From Rhizobium sp. SEMIA4064 (GTDB lineage: Bacteria > Pseudomonadota > Alphaproteobacteria > Rhizobiales > Rhizobiaceae): a DNA stretch of 64,000 nucleotides. A program made the translations under genes and the position numbers. Where the stretch lies: NCBI RefSeq assembly GCF_003025035.1, contig NZ_PYJN01000005.1:124001-188000 (forward strand). The letters are read 5' to 3'. Below are positions 37,531-46,480 of this stretch, one piece after another (positions within the stretch are counted from its first letter, which is position 1; each line of letters opens with the position of its first letter). The notes under the pieces are model-generated. The model made no database searches. It saw nothing but the letters and a program-made list of their open reading frames with translations, and was not told the origin of the DNA.

Positions 37531-38487
37531 ATGGACAGTTCTGCAATCGCAGATCGGCGACAATTGCGCCGCAAGCTTGGCTTCTGGCGCATCATCGCCG
37601 TTCTTCTCCTGGTGGCGCTGGGCTTTGCACTTTATCGTTTTGCCGCAGGCGATTTGCCCTCCATACGCGGACCGCAGATCGCCCGCGTCACCATTTCCGG
37701 GCTCATCGTGGATGACACCGAGCTTCTGGACCGGCTGAAGAAGATCAAGGACAATGATCAGGTCAAGGCGCTGATCGTCTCGATTTCATCGACGGGCGGC
37801 ACGACCTATGGCGGCGAGCGCATCTTCAAAGCCATTCGCGCCGTTGCTGCAAAGAAGCCCGTGGTCTCCGATATCCGCACCGTTGCGGCGTCTGCCGGCT
37901 ATATGATCGCCACGGCGGGTGACGACATTGTTGCCGGCGACACGTCGATCACCGGCTCGATCGGCGTCATCTTTCAGTATCCGCAGGCGAAAGAGCTGCT
38001 CGACAAGCTCGGCCTGTCGCTGGACGAGATCAAGTCGGCGCCGCTGAAGGCCGAGCCGTCGCCTTTCCATCCGGCGAGCGAAGAGGCCAAGGCGATGATC
38101 CGCAACATGGTCATGGACAGCTATGCCTGGTTCGTCGATCTCGTTGCCGACCGCCGCAAATTGCCGCGCGACGAGGTGCTGAAGCTCGCGGACGGCAGCA
38201 TCTTCACCGGCCGGCAGGCATTGCAGAACAAGCTGGTCGACACCCTCGGCGGCGAGGACGAAATCCGCGCCTATCTCGACACGCGCAAGGTCAAAAAGGA
38301 CCTGCCGATCGTCGATTGGAAAGCTGAAGACAAAACCTCATCCTTCTTTTGGCCGAGTGCCGCTTCCTGGTTGCTAAATCGTCTCGGTTATGATGATTTT
38401 ATGAAGGGAGAGGATCTCCAGAAAATTATGACAGAGAAGTTGTTTCTTGACGGCCTGCTTTCTGTTTGGCAGGGTGCAGCCAATTGA
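37531..38487 (+). CDS. sppA: SppA, signal peptide peptidase (S49 family)
   Basis: 318 aa. One N-terminal membrane anchor at about residues 18-36 (FWRIIAVLLLVALGFALYRF). S49 core with SSTGGTTYGGERIF and nucleophile Ser in RTVAASAGYMIATAGDDIVA, then GDTSITGSIGVIFQYP. It degrades leftover signal peptides in the inner membrane. It is the short, single-domain form common in alphaproteobacteria. It is followed 26 bp later by ihfB and probably co-transcribed with it. Confidence 0.94.
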   Translation: MDSSAIADRRQLRRKLGFWRIIAVLLLVALGFALYRFAAGDLPSIRGPQIARVTISGLIVDDTELLDRLKKIKDNDQVKALIVSISSTGGTTYGGERIFKAIRAVAAKKPVVSDIRTVAASAGYMIATAGDDIVAGDTSITGSIGVIFQYPQAKELLDKLGLSLDEIKSAPLKAEPSPFHPASEEAKAMIRNMVMDSYAWFVDLVADRRKLPRDEVLKLADGSIFTGRQALQNKLVDTLGGEDEIRAYLDTRKVKKDLPIVDWKAEDKTSSFFWPSAASWLLNRLGYDDFMKGEDLQKIMTEKLFLDGLLSVWQGAAN

Positions 38488-38513
38488 TAAATCAATGATT
38501 TAAGGGGGCAACC

Positions 38514-38819
38514 GTGATTAAGTCGGAATTGGTGCAGATTGTGGCGGCACGTAACCCGCATCTCTACCACCGCGATGTCGAAAATATCGTCAACGCAGTC
38601 CTCGACGAGATCACCGATGCGCTCGCTGCGGGAAATCGCGTGGAGCTACGCGGTTTCGGCGCATTTTCCGTCAAGAACCGCCCCTCGCGCTCCGGTCGCA
38701 ACCCGCGAACGGGTGATACGGTGTTCGTCGAGGAAAAATGGGTTCCCTTCTTCAAGACGGGTAAAGAGCTGCGCGAGCGCCTGAATCCCGGCGCCGGCGA
38801 CGAAGAAGACGACAATTAA
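38514..38819 (+). CDS. ihfB: IHF beta subunit
   Basis: 101 aa HU/IHF fold: [20 protein letters not shown], then [13 protein letters not shown] and the DNA-binding arm [20 protein letters not shown] with the Pro that bends DNA. The start is GTG 38514 with AAGGGGG upstream. It forms IHF with IhfA; in rhizobia IHF assists sigma-54 activation and phage integration. An acidic C-terminal tail (DEEDDN) is present. A terminator follows. Confidence 0.96.
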   Translation: MIKSELVQIVAARNPHLYHRDVENIVNAVLDEITDALAAGNRVELRGFGAFSVKNRPSRSGRNPRTGDTVFVEEKWVPFFKTGKELRERLNPGAGDEEDDN

Positions 38820-38875
38820 TCGTCGTTTTTAGCTGATACTCTTCGCGAATGTCCCCGTAGACATGAATGTGCCGC

Positions 38876-38909
38876 GACCGGGTGGCACTTGAACTCGGCC
38901 CGGTCTTTC
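38876..38909 (+). terminator. Terminator after ihfB
   Basis: GACCGGG (38876-38882) pairs with CCCGGTC (38899-38905), followed by TTTCTT. A 7-bp stem with a 16-nt loop, 57 bp after the ihfB stop. Confidence 0.65.
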
Positions 38910-38977
38910 TTATTCTCTGCGGCTATAGGCGATAGGAGTGCATTGCACGGATGCGCCTGGACAAAGGAGCATTCGCA

Positions 38978-39310
38978 ATGACCAAGAAGATCATCAATCT
39001 GCTGATATTGCTGCCGCTCGGCATTATCCTCATCATCTTCTGCGTTGCGAACCGCCAGTCCGTCACGCTGGCGCTCAATCCGTTCAGGCCCGAGGACCAA
39101 GTGTTGTCGCTGAGCGCGCCGCTGTTCGTGCTGCTGTTTGTCGCGCTGATCATCGGCATGTTGGTTGGCGCTGCGGTGACCTGGTTCAATCAGGGCAAAC
39201 ACCGCAAGCTAGCCCGCAGCCAATCGCGCGAGGCCGTGCGCTGGCAGGCGGAAGCCGACAAGCACCGCAATCGCGCCGAACAGATCGCCGGCCAGCTTCC
39301 GTCCAAATAA
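38978..39310 (+). CDS. LapA-domain (DUF1049) membrane protein
   Basis: 110 aa. Two transmembrane segments (IINLLILLPLGIILIIFCVA and LFVLLFVALIIGMLVGAAVT) followed by a charged, probably coiled C-terminus (RSQSREAVRWQAEADKHRNR). LapA/YciS-like proteins help assemble lipopolysaccharide in Escherichia coli, but the alphaproteobacterial members are uncharacterised. ATG 38978 has AAAGGAG upstream; an earlier in-frame ATG at 38951 lacks one. Confidence 0.82.
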   Translation: MTKKIINLLILLPLGIILIIFCVANRQSVTLALNPFRPEDQVLSLSAPLFVLLFVALIIGMLVGAAVTWFNQGKHRKLARSQSREAVRWQAEADKHRNRAEQIAGQLPSK

Positions 39311-39314
39311 CGAT

Positions 39315-39764
39315 CTAGTTCCCGCTGAGCTGCATGTCCTTATAATCGCCCTCCGGCGATGAACCGTCGCCGATGATCGCGAAACCAAGGCTGCGGTAAA
39401 AGGCGATGGCGCGCGTATTCTTCACCAGGCATTTCAGCCGGTAGCGTCGGTTGGGCCATTCCGGCAGGGCGGCAAGCAGCGCCTTGCCGGCGCCACGGCC
39501 CTGGAATTCGGGCAGGATGTAGAGCATATGGATGAAATCATCCGGCTCCCATAGCGTCATAAAGCCGGCGATGGTTCCGTTTCGATCCTCGCAGACGAAG
39601 ACGCGTTCGCCGGGTGTCTGACCGACGAAATCCTCACTGTGGAATTTGCCGGGATCCACCCAGAGAAACGTCGTGCGACGCACACGCAGATAGATGTCGG
39701 CGAGAATGTCCGTATCCCGTGCTTGTGCCGGCCGGATGGTCCAAAGATCTGATGTCGACGTCAT
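39315..39764 (-). CDS. GNAT-family acetyltransferase
   Basis: 149 aa. The acetyl-CoA binding motif A is seen in LYILPEFQGRGAGKALLAAL, and motif B in NTRAIAFYRSLGF. Substrate unknown. ATG 39764 (MTSTSD) is preferred; an extension to 39818 is not supported. It is convergent with the LapA-like gene, the stops being five bases apart. It follows a CoxG-like gene on the same strand. Confidence 0.86.
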   Translation of the reverse strand: MTSTSDLWTIRPAQARDTDILADIYLRVRRTTFLWVDPGKFHSEDFVGQTPGERVFVCEDRNGTIAGFMTLWEPDDFIHMLYILPEFQGRGAGKALLAALPEWPNRRYRLKCLVKNTRAIAFYRSLGFAIIGDGSSPEGDYKDMQLSGN

Positions 39765-39798
39765 GAGCAGTCTATGGTGGGTCTGATGACGATCGCGA

Positions 39799-40251
39799 TC
39801 AAGCGCTGGCTTGGCCATTGAGGGCGGCGGAAAAATCGGCGAAAAACTGCTGCGCCAGTTTCCTGGCGCTAGAATCGACCAATCGCGAGCCGAGCTGGGC
39901 GATCTTGCCGCCGACCTGGGCCTTGGCCTCGTAATGCAGGATCGTCGCGCTGCCTTCCTCTTTCAGTGTGACATCGGCCCCGCCCTTGGCAAAGCCGGCA
40001 ATGCCGCCCTTGCCTTCGCCGGAGATTGTATAGCTTTCCGGCGCATTGATGTTGGAGAGCGTCACTTCACCGTTGAAGGAAGCCGAGACCGGGCCGATCT
40101 TCAATTTCACCGTTGCCGTCAGTTCGGTCGGCGAAATCTTCTCTAGGCTTTGACAACCGGGAATGCACTGCTTGAGAATATCGGGATCGTTCAATGCGGC
40201 CCACACGACGTCCCTAGGGGCGGCAATCCGTTCTTCACCGGTCATATCCAT
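39799..40251 (-). CDS. CoxG/SRPBCC-family protein
   Basis: 150 aa. The CoxG-type SRPBCC fold is clear: MTGEERIAAPRDVVWAALND, VKLKIGPVSASFNGEVTL and SRLVDSSARKLAQQFFADFS. In carbon monoxide oxidisers CoxG anchors the CO dehydrogenase to the membrane. No cox structural genes are nearby here, so the role is open. ATG 40251 with GGGAGGG six bases upstream is chosen over TTG 40257. Confidence 0.85.
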   Translation of the reverse strand: MDMTGEERIAAPRDVVWAALNDPDILKQCIPGCQSLEKISPTELTATVKLKIGPVSASFNGEVTLSNINAPESYTISGEGKGGIAGFAKGGADVTLKEEGSATILHYEAKAQVGGKIAQLGSRLVDSSARKLAQQFFADFSAALNGQASA

Positions 40252-40363
40252 GCGCAACCCTCCCGATCTGGCATTTCATCCAGGGATAATCGCAGATCGG
40301 AAAGCGCTTTGCCAAGTGGCGGCCAGATGCTATTTGCACGCACATATCAATTTTGAGACAAGC

Positions 40364-41521
40364 ATGGTGAAACAGAAGGAACGCCGGCCCGGTTCGAAAG
40401 CCGCGGGCGGCCCCGGCGCAAAGCCCCAAAGGGATGCCAGGCGTGACGCGCCCTTTAAGACCGGCAAGCCGCCGGCAAAGCCCGCACGCGATACCGGCCC
40501 GAAGTCTGCACCGGCCGCGCGAGACCGCGGTGAGCGGATTTCGGAGCCGCGCGGCGAGGCGCCTGTCGCGGTCACATCCGAACGCCCGTTGATCGTGCGA
40601 ACCGGCGAACGTCCCATGGAGCGCGTGCCCGTCATCCTCGAATCGCTGGGCGCAGGCGATTTCCACCTGATCGACAGCGGTAACGGGCTGAAGCTCGAGC
40701 AATACGGTTCCTATCGCGTCGTCCGGCCGGAGGCGCAGGCGCTATGGCAGCCATCGCTCGCCGCACATGTCTGGGACAATGCCGATGCGATCTTCACCGG
40801 AGATACCGATGAGGATGGCATGGGTCGCTGGCGGTTTCCGCGCGAAGCGCTCGGCGAGACCTGGCCCTTACAATTGCTCGGCGTTGATTTTCTTGGCCGC
40901 TTTACCGCTTTTCGCCATGTCGGCGTCTTCCCGGAGCAGATCGTGCACTGGGCCTGGATGAAGGAGCAGGTCGAAGCCGCAAAGCGGCCGCTGAAGGTGT
41001 TGAACCTCTTCGGTTATACCGGCGTTGCCTCCCTGGTCGCTGCTGCTGCCGGCGCCGAAGTCACCCATGTCGACGCCTCGAAGAAGGCGATCGGCTGGGC
41101 GCGGGAAAACCAGGCGCTCGGCCGCATGGAAAAGCTACCGATCCGCTGGATCTGCGAAGACGCCATGAAATTCATCCTGCGCGAGGAACGGCGCGGCAAT
41201 AAATACGACATCATCCTGACCGACCCGCCGAAATTCGGCCGCGGCCCGAACGGCGAGGTCTGGCATCTCTTCGAACACTTGCCGTCGATGCTCGATATCT
41301 GCCGCGAGATCCTGTCGCCCAAGGCGCTTGGTCTGGTGCTGACGGCCTATTCCATCCGCGCCAGCTTCTATTCGATCCATGAGCTGATGCGTGAAACCAT
41401 GCGCGGCGCCGGTGGCGTCGTCGAATCCGGCGAACTGGTGATCCGCGAGGCCGGCCTCGACGGCAAGACGCCGGGCCGGGCACTCTCCACATCTCTCTTC
41501 AGCCGCTGGGTGCCGAAATGA
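40364..41521 (+). CDS. Class I SAM-dependent RNA methyltransferase, RlmI-like
   Basis: 385 aa. A basic, low-complexity N-terminal tail (residues about 1-75, rich in Arg, Lys, Pro and Gly) precedes the methyltransferase domain. Motif I is VLNLFGYTGVASLVAAAAGA, motif II VTHVDASKKAIGWARENQA and the catalytic DPPKFGRG. This is the RlmI/RlmK-like 23S rRNA methyltransferase superfamily. The tail may bind rRNA, an inference. Its stop overlaps the start of the next RNA methyltransferase by four bases. Confidence 0.85.
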   Translation: MVKQKERRPGSKAAGGPGAKPQRDARRDAPFKTGKPPAKPARDTGPKSAPAARDRGERISEPRGEAPVAVTSERPLIVRTGERPMERVPVILESLGAGDFHLIDSGNGLKLEQYGSYRVVRPEAQALWQPSLAAHVWDNADAIFTGDTDEDGMGRWRFPREALGETWPLQLLGVDFLGRFTAFRHVGVFPEQIVHWAWMKEQVEAAKRPLKVLNLFGYTGVASLVAAAAGAEVTHVDASKKAIGWARENQALGRMEKLPIRWICEDAMKFILREERRGNKYDIILTDPPKFGRGPNGEVWHLFEHLPSMLDICREILSPKALGLVLTAYSIRASFYSIHELMRETMRGAGGVVESGELVIREAGLDGKTPGRALSTSLFSRWVPK

Positions 41522-42378
41522 ACCACGATTTCCGCAATGACGGCCCTCGCAAGGTCGGACATGTCAAGGAGGTCACCTCCCTTGCCAATCCGATCATTAA
41601 GGACATCAAGGCGCTGACCAACAAGAAGTCGCGCGAGGAGAGCGGCGCTTTCCTGGCGGAAGGCTTGAAGCTGGTCATCGATGCCCTGGAGCTCGGCTGG
41701 ACCATTCGCACGCTGGTCTACGCCAAGGCCGCCAAGGGCAAGCCGTTGGTCGAGCAGGTGGCCGCCAAGACCGTCGCCGCCGGCGGGCTGGTGCTCGAAG
41801 TCAGCGAAAAGGTCATCGCCTCCATCACCCGCCGTGACAATCCGCAGATGGTGGTTGGCATATTCGATCAGCGCTGGCGGCAGCTCCGCGAGGTCAAGCC
41901 GAAGGCCGGCGACACCTGGGTGGCGCTCGACCGCGTGCGTGACCCCGGCAATCTCGGCACCATCATCCGTACCGCCGATGCGGCTGGTGCCGCAGGCGTC
42001 ATTCTCGTCGGCGAGACGACGGACCCGTTTTCGCTGGAAACCGTAAGGGCAACCATGGGCTCGGTCTTCGCCGTTCCCGTCGTCAAGGCGACGCCGGAGG
42101 AGTTTCTGGCCTGGAAGAAGACGGCCGGCGTTTCTGTTGTCGCCACCCATCTGGCCGGCGCCGTCGACTACCGCACGATCGATTACAAGAAAAAGCCCGT
42201 CGTCCTGCTGATGGGTAACGAGCAGTCCGGCTTGCCGGACGCCTTGGCGAAGGAGGCCGATGCGCTTGCCCGCATCCCGCAGGCCGGCCGCGCCGACAGC
42301 CTCAACCTTGCGGTGGCGACGGCGGTGATGCTGTTCGAAGCCCGCCGTCATCTTCTGACCCTCAGCGAGACGCGATGA
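41518..42378 (+). CDS. TrmH/SpoU-family RNA 2'-O-methyltransferase
   Basis: 286 aa. N-terminal substrate-binding domain ([20 protein letters not shown]) and C-terminal SPOUT domain ([50 protein letters not shown]), which makes the knot for SAM. Likely a 23S rRNA or tRNA ribose methyltransferase. ATG 41518 overlaps the upstream RlmI-like stop (ATGA), and the stop overlaps lspA by four bases, so the three genes form one operon. Confidence 0.93.
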   Translation: MNHDFRNDGPRKVGHVKEVTSLANPIIKDIKALTNKKSREESGAFLAEGLKLVIDALELGWTIRTLVYAKAAKGKPLVEQVAAKTVAAGGLVLEVSEKVIASITRRDNPQMVVGIFDQRWRQLREVKPKAGDTWVALDRVRDPGNLGTIIRTADAAGAAGVILVGETTDPFSLETVRATMGSVFAVPVVKATPEEFLAWKKTAGVSVVATHLAGAVDYRTIDYKKKPVVLLMGNEQSGLPDALAKEADALARIPQAGRADSLNLAVATAVMLFEARRHLLTLSETR

Positions 42379-42893
42379 CCGACAGCGAGATAAACGAACA
42401 GGCGCCCGTAAAACCCGCGCTGTTTTCACGGCCTTTGCCGATCCTGATTTTCATTGTGGCTGCTGTCATCCTCGACCAGGTGGTCAAGATCATGGTCGAC
42501 AACTGGCTGCCTTTGCAGGAGATGGTGCCGGTCATTCCGATGCTGGCGCTTTACCGCACCTATAATCTCGGTGTCGCCTTCTCGATGCTGTCGGGCATGG
42601 ACGGCTGGTTCATCGTCGGCATGCGGCTCGTCATCGTCGTTTTCGTGCTCTGGCTCTGGCGGCGGACACCCAATCATCGTTGGCTTGCCCATCTCGGCTT
42701 CGCGTTGATTATCGCCGGCGCGCTCGGCAACCTGATCGACCGGTTCCTTTACGGCCATGTGATCGACTACATTCTCTTCCATACCGAAACATGGTCGTTC
42801 GCCGTCTTCAATCTCGCCGACAGTTTCATCACCGTCGGGGCGGGCTGCGTCATTCTGGACGAGCTGCTTCTGCCGAAAAAGGCGAAAGCGTAA
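42375..42893 (+). CDS. lspA: LspA, lipoprotein signal peptidase II
   Basis: 172 aa with four hydrophobic segments. The catalytic aspartates are in [19 protein letters not shown] and [11 protein letters not shown]. It cuts the signal peptide of prolipoproteins in the inner membrane. Start overlaps the TrmH-family stop. The hybrid kinase gene begins 55 bp later on the same strand. Confidence 0.96.
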   Translation: MTDSEINEQAPVKPALFSRPLPILIFIVAAVILDQVVKIMVDNWLPLQEMVPVIPMLALYRTYNLGVAFSMLSGMDGWFIVGMRLVIVVFVLWLWRRTPNHRWLAHLGFALIIAGALGNLIDRFLYGHVIDYILFHTETWSFAVFNLADSFITVGAGCVILDELLLPKKAKA

Positions 42894-42948
42894 AATTCTA
42901 ACAAATCCCTGAAGGCAACGGGAAGAGTGCGCATGTTAGTAAGACAAC

Positions 42949-45240
42949 ATGAGCACTCTGGCAAACCTGCAGGAAAAGCTTGTCGCCGCCATTGACGACG
43001 ACCATGCCGTGCCGCGCGAACGGCCGGTCGAAGACGTGTCTCTCATCGCTGCCGATCCCATCGAGATTTCGCCGGCTAACATTCCGGAGGTGCCGCAGCC
43101 CGCGTTTCCCCAATGGTTGCAGCGTCATTGGTTGAATGGCAGCGGCTTGATTGCCGGCGTGGCGTTCCTGTCGGTTGGCTATGTCGGCGGCCCGCTGGCG
43201 CTTGCTGCTTTGCTGGGCCTGATAGCGCTGGCGATCGTTGCTTCCGGCGTCGTCTTCCGCAGGCGAAATGCTACCCGCAAGGTCATCGTGGATACGCCGA
43301 CGCTCAGCGAAAACGACCACGACCGCCTCTGGGAGAGCAACGAAAGCACCAGCCTGCTCGCCACCATCCACGATGCGCTTGGCGATATCACCGTGACACG
43401 CGACATCGAACGCCGCATCGTCCATGGCAATGCGACCTTCCGCAAACTGATCGGCAAGTCGAACCCGGAGGGTTTGACGCTGGAAGAAGCGGGTCTCGTC
43501 TTCCGCGCTGTCGCAGCTTCGCAGCGTCAAGACGCCGAGATTTCCACGCCGGAAGGCCCGCGCATCTTCGCCTGGCACGATGTCATGTTCCGCGATCCCG
43601 CCACCGGACAGTTGAGAATCCAGAGCGTCGCCCGCGACGTCACCGAAGAACGCCAGGCCGCGCGTCTCCGCGAGGAGGCACGGCTGAAGGCGGAATATAA
43701 CAGCGCCGCCAAATCACGGCTGCTCGCCACCGTCAGCCATGAGATCCGCACGCCTCTGTCGGGAATTCTCGGCATGAACCACCTGCTTGCCCAGACGCCG
43801 CTGACCCTGGAGCAGGCCAATTACCTGACCGGCATCCGCCAATCCGGCAATGCCCTGGTGCAGCTCGTCGAAGACCTACTGGATTTCTCGACGATCGAAG
43901 TCGGCCGCTTCCAGCTCCGGCCGCGCGCCGAACATCTGAGGCCGCTGCTGGAAGGCGTTGTCGAGATGCTCGCCCACCGCGCCCATGAAAAGGGCATCGA
44001 GATCGCCGCGACCGTCGCGGCGGATGTTCCTGAAACCATGGAGTTCGATCCCGCTCGCCTCCGCCAGGTGTTGTTCAATGTCATCGGCAATGCCGTGAAG
44101 TTCACGCAGACAGGCGGCGTCCTGATCCGCGCCGGCCACGATGGCGACGATCTCGTGATATCGGTCAGGGATAGCGGCCCGGGAATGACCGAGGAGGAGC
44201 AGGCACGCATCTTCGGCGAGTTCGAACAGGCGGGCAACATGTTGGACAGAAGCGCCGGCACGGGTCTGGGGCTTGCCATCTCCGCCCGCATCCTGCGCGA
44301 GTTCGGCGGCAAGTTGAGCGTTTCCAGCATGCGGGGTGAGGGCAGCGAATTCACGGTCCGCTTTCCGGCTTCGGTCGTCGCTGGAGAGAACGAACAGGCT
44401 AGGCGCGACGAGCTGCTCAAAGGCTCCCGCGTCCTGCTGCTGGCGCCGGAAGGTGCCGCAAGCACGGCGATTGCCGACACTATCCGCACCCTTGGTGGCC
44501 GCTGCCGCCTGATCGGTCCCACTGATGTGGAAAACCTGGCGCGGTCCGTCCCCAAAGACGGAGGCATGTCGCTGACGGATCTCATCGTCGATCACCGTAT
44601 GGCGCCATGGTATTTCCGCGAAGGGACCGAACTTGCCGCGTCCGGCCTCAGAAAGATCTTTCTGGTCAATCCGGAGGAGCGCAACACGCATCCGCTCGAT
44701 CTCTTCGATGCGTGGCTCATCCGGCCGCTGCGCGAACAATCGCTCATCGACGTGCTGAGCGGCCGCATGCGCGGCATGGAGAAGCGGGATGTACTGAGTA
44801 GCCCGCCCGAAATCGGTATCGTGACGCCGGAGGCGGCGGATGCCTCCCTCAACGTTCTCCTGGGCGAGGACGATCCTGTCAATGCCATGCTGGTGCGCGC
44901 CATGCTCGCCAAAGCCGGCCACAGGGTTCGCCTCGTCGAGGATTTCGAGAACTTGCTCGCCCGTGCCGAAAACAGCGAGAACCGCCCGGATGTCGTCGTC
45001 ACTGACCTCACCATGCCCGGCGGCGAAGGGGCAGCGATGCTCGCGCAACTGAGGGCGCTGGAGCGTCGATACGGTCTTTCGCCGCTGCCCGTGATCGTGC
45101 TGACCGCCGACAGCCGCGATGCCATTCGACGCCAGGCCCTGCTTTCCGGCGCCGATGCCGTCATCGTCAAGCCGGTCGATCCCGATCGTTTGATCGCAGA
45201 GGTGCAAGGCCTGTCGAAGCAGGCTTTGGGACGCGCTTAG
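42949..45240 (+). CDS. Hybrid sensor histidine kinase with degenerate and intact receiver domains
   Basis: 763 aa. A hydrophobic hairpin lies at residues about 66-100 (LIAGVAFLSVGYVGG; ALAALLGLIALAIVASGVVF), then a PAS-like region (about 145-230), a dimerisation domain with His264 in ATVSHEIRTPLSG, and an ATPase domain (NVIGNAVKFTQTG, DSGPGMTEEEQ, GTGLGLAIS). A pseudo-receiver at about 490-610 lacks the acidic pair (VLLLAPEG). The C-terminal receiver is intact: acidic LGEDD, phospho-Asp686 in VVVTDLTMPG, and Lys in VIVKPVD. The signal and partner are unknown. The stop TAG merges with a palindromic repeat. Confidence 0.92.
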   Translation: MSTLANLQEKLVAAIDDDHAVPRERPVEDVSLIAADPIEISPANIPEVPQPAFPQWLQRHWLNGSGLIAGVAFLSVGYVGGPLALAALLGLIALAIVASGVVFRRRNATRKVIVDTPTLSENDHDRLWESNESTSLLATIHDALGDITVTRDIERRIVHGNATFRKLIGKSNPEGLTLEEAGLVFRAVAASQRQDAEISTPEGPRIFAWHDVMFRDPATGQLRIQSVARDVTEERQAARLREEARLKAEYNSAAKSRLLATVSHEIRTPLSGILGMNHLLAQTPLTLEQANYLTGIRQSGNALVQLVEDLLDFSTIEVGRFQLRPRAEHLRPLLEGVVEMLAHRAHEKGIEIAATVAADVPETMEFDPARLRQVLFNVIGNAVKFTQTGGVLIRAGHDGDDLVISVRDSGPGMTEEEQARIFGEFEQAGNMLDRSAGTGLGLAISARILREFGGKLSVSSMRGEGSEFTVRFPASVVAGENEQARRDELLKGSRVLLLAPEGAASTAIADTIRTLGGRCRLIGPTDVENLARSVPKDGGMSLTDLIVDHRMAPWYFREGTELAASGLRKIFLVNPEERNTHPLDLFDAWLIRPLREQSLIDVLSGRMRGMEKRDVLSSPPEIGIVTPEAADASLNVLLGEDDPVNAMLVRAMLAKAGHRVRLVEDFENLLARAENSENRPDVVVTDLTMPGGEGAAMLAQLRALERRYGLSPLPVIVLTADSRDAIRRQALLSGADAVIVKPVDPDRLIAEVQGLSKQALGRA

Positions 45241-45327
45241 AGCAATTCCAGGAAAAGTCCGCAGCGGTTTTCCGTCCGGAATTGCAAAAAACAAAGAGAT
45301 AGAGCGGTTCTAAGCTGAACCGCTCTA
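45238..45327. repeat. Rhizobial palindromic intergenic repeat, copy B (full form)
   Basis: First module: GCAATTCC (45242-45249) to GGAATTGC (45278-45285). Second module: TAGAGCGGTTC (45300-45310) and GAACCGCTCTA (45317-45327), 11-bp perfect arms. The TAG at 45238-45240, directly before the first module, is the histidine kinase stop codon. Confidence 0.88.
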
Positions 45328-45463
45328 GATTGAAAACATACCTCCGAATCGTGATTCGGTCCCATCCGCCTGCGCGATGACGAACGTGTCGAAAAGCCGC
45401 TTCGCAGCTTTTAAGAGTACCCCCTGGGATACAAGGGCTTCATCCAAATTCGGTGATTGGAAC

Positions 45464-45480
45464 AGGCACGCTTCTTGCTT
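45464..45480 (+). promoter_or_regulatory. Candidate sigma-54 promoter of olsB
   Basis: AGGCACG-CTTC-TTGCTT closely matches the consensus TGGCACG-N4-TTGCW. GG is at 45465-45466 and GC at 45477-45478, the required 10 bases between them. The expected transcription start is near 45490, about 70 bp before the olsB ATG. A short match like this can arise by chance. Confidence 0.55.
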
Positions 45481-45493
45481 TTCGCAACGCACC

Positions 45494-45511
45494 ATGTCAC
45501 TTTCCTGTCGC
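45494..45511 (+). promoter_or_regulatory. Candidate PHO box of olsB
   Basis: ATGTCAC-TTTC-CTGTCGC resembles two CTGTCAY heptamers spaced by four bases, with one mismatch in each. It lies 49 bp before the olsB start. PhoB control of ornithine-lipid synthesis under phosphate limitation is known in Sinorhizobium meliloti. Confidence 0.5.
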
Positions 45512-45560
45512 ACGAATTTGCTTTATGGCGGCTATATCAACCCGTAGAGGGGGAGTCGCC

Positions 45561-46439
45561 ATGTCCATCGAAATTTTGAATCGCGAAGCTCAGGGCGAAA
45601 TGGTTCAGTCTTCAAAGGCAACGGTTGAGCCGGTTGCCAGCGATGTGCTCGGACGCATCGGAAATCTAGAAACGCGCCTTGCTCGCACGGCGCGGGAAAT
45701 TGATGCTGCCCAGGCGGTGCGCTATCGCGTCTTCGTTGAGGAGATGAATGCGCAACTGCCGGCCGATGCAATGCGTCGCCAGCGCGATATCGATAGCTGG
45801 GATTCGATCTGCGACCATCTGCTGGTTCTCGACCGCTCGCTGGAAGGTGATTCGGAAGACCAGATCGTCGGCACCTATCGTCTGCTGCGCCAGGACGTGG
45901 CGATGGCGAATGGCGGTTTCTATTCCTCTTCGGAATTCGACATCGACACCCTGCTCGCCCGTCATCCTGAAAAGCGCTTCATGGAACTCGGTCGTTCCTG
46001 CGTGCTGCCGGAATACCGCACCAAGCGCACGGTCGAACTGCTGTGGCAGGGCAATTGGGCCTATTCCCTGAAACACGGCATGAACGCCATGTTCGGCTGC
46101 GCTTCTTTCCCCGGCATTCGTCCGGAGCAACATGCGCTGGCTCTGTCCTTCCTCTACCACAACGTCATTGCCAAGGACGAATGGGCCGTTAGCGCGCTGC
46201 CGTCGCTTGCCCGCACCATGGACCTGATGCCCGTCGAGGCGGTCAATTCCAAGAAGGCGCTGATGTCGCTGCCGCCGCTGATCAAGGGTTACCTGCGCCT
46301 CGGCGCCATGGTCGGCTCCACCGCCGTCGTCGATCATGCCTTCAATACGACGGACGTCCTGATCGTCTTGCCGATCGCCAGCATTTCGGACCGCTACGTC
46401 AATTATTACGGTGCTGACGCCGGTCGGTTCGCGAGCTGA
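45561..46439 (+). CDS. olsB: OlsB, ornithine N-alpha-acyltransferase
   Basis: 292 aa, matching the rhizobial OlsB length. The GNAT-like acyltransferase core includes IDAAQAVRYRVFVEEMNAQL, DSWDSICDHLLVLDRS and FMELGRSCVLPEYRTKRTVE. It joins a 3-hydroxyacyl group from acyl carrier protein to ornithine, making lyso-ornithine lipid, which OlsA completes. Ornithine lipids replace phospholipids when phosphate is scarce. ATG 45561 has AGAGGGGGAG upstream. The upstream region has PHO-box and sigma-54-like motifs. A repeat and a divergently oriented cyclase gene lie downstream. Confidence 0.93.
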   Translation: MSIEILNREAQGEMVQSSKATVEPVASDVLGRIGNLETRLARTAREIDAAQAVRYRVFVEEMNAQLPADAMRRQRDIDSWDSICDHLLVLDRSLEGDSEDQIVGTYRLLRQDVAMANGGFYSSSEFDIDTLLARHPEKRFMELGRSCVLPEYRTKRTVELLWQGNWAYSLKHGMNAMFGCASFPGIRPEQHALALSFLYHNVIAKDEWAVSALPSLARTMDLMPVEAVNSKKALMSLPPLIKGYLRLGAMVGSTAVVDHAFNTTDVLIVLPIASISDRYVNYYGADAGRFAS

Positions 46440-46480
46440 TCGTCGCAAGCCGGACTGATTCGGCCTCGGCCATCCCCAAA

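Larger units (their letters stand above)
45328..45560 (+). promoter_or_regulatory. olsB upstream region
   Basis: About 230 bp between repeat copy B and olsB. It holds a dyad CCGAATC-GT-GATTCGG at 45344-45359, a sigma-54-like -24/-12 element and a PHO-box-like direct repeat (both listed separately). No open frame with family features was seen. Confidence 0.6.
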
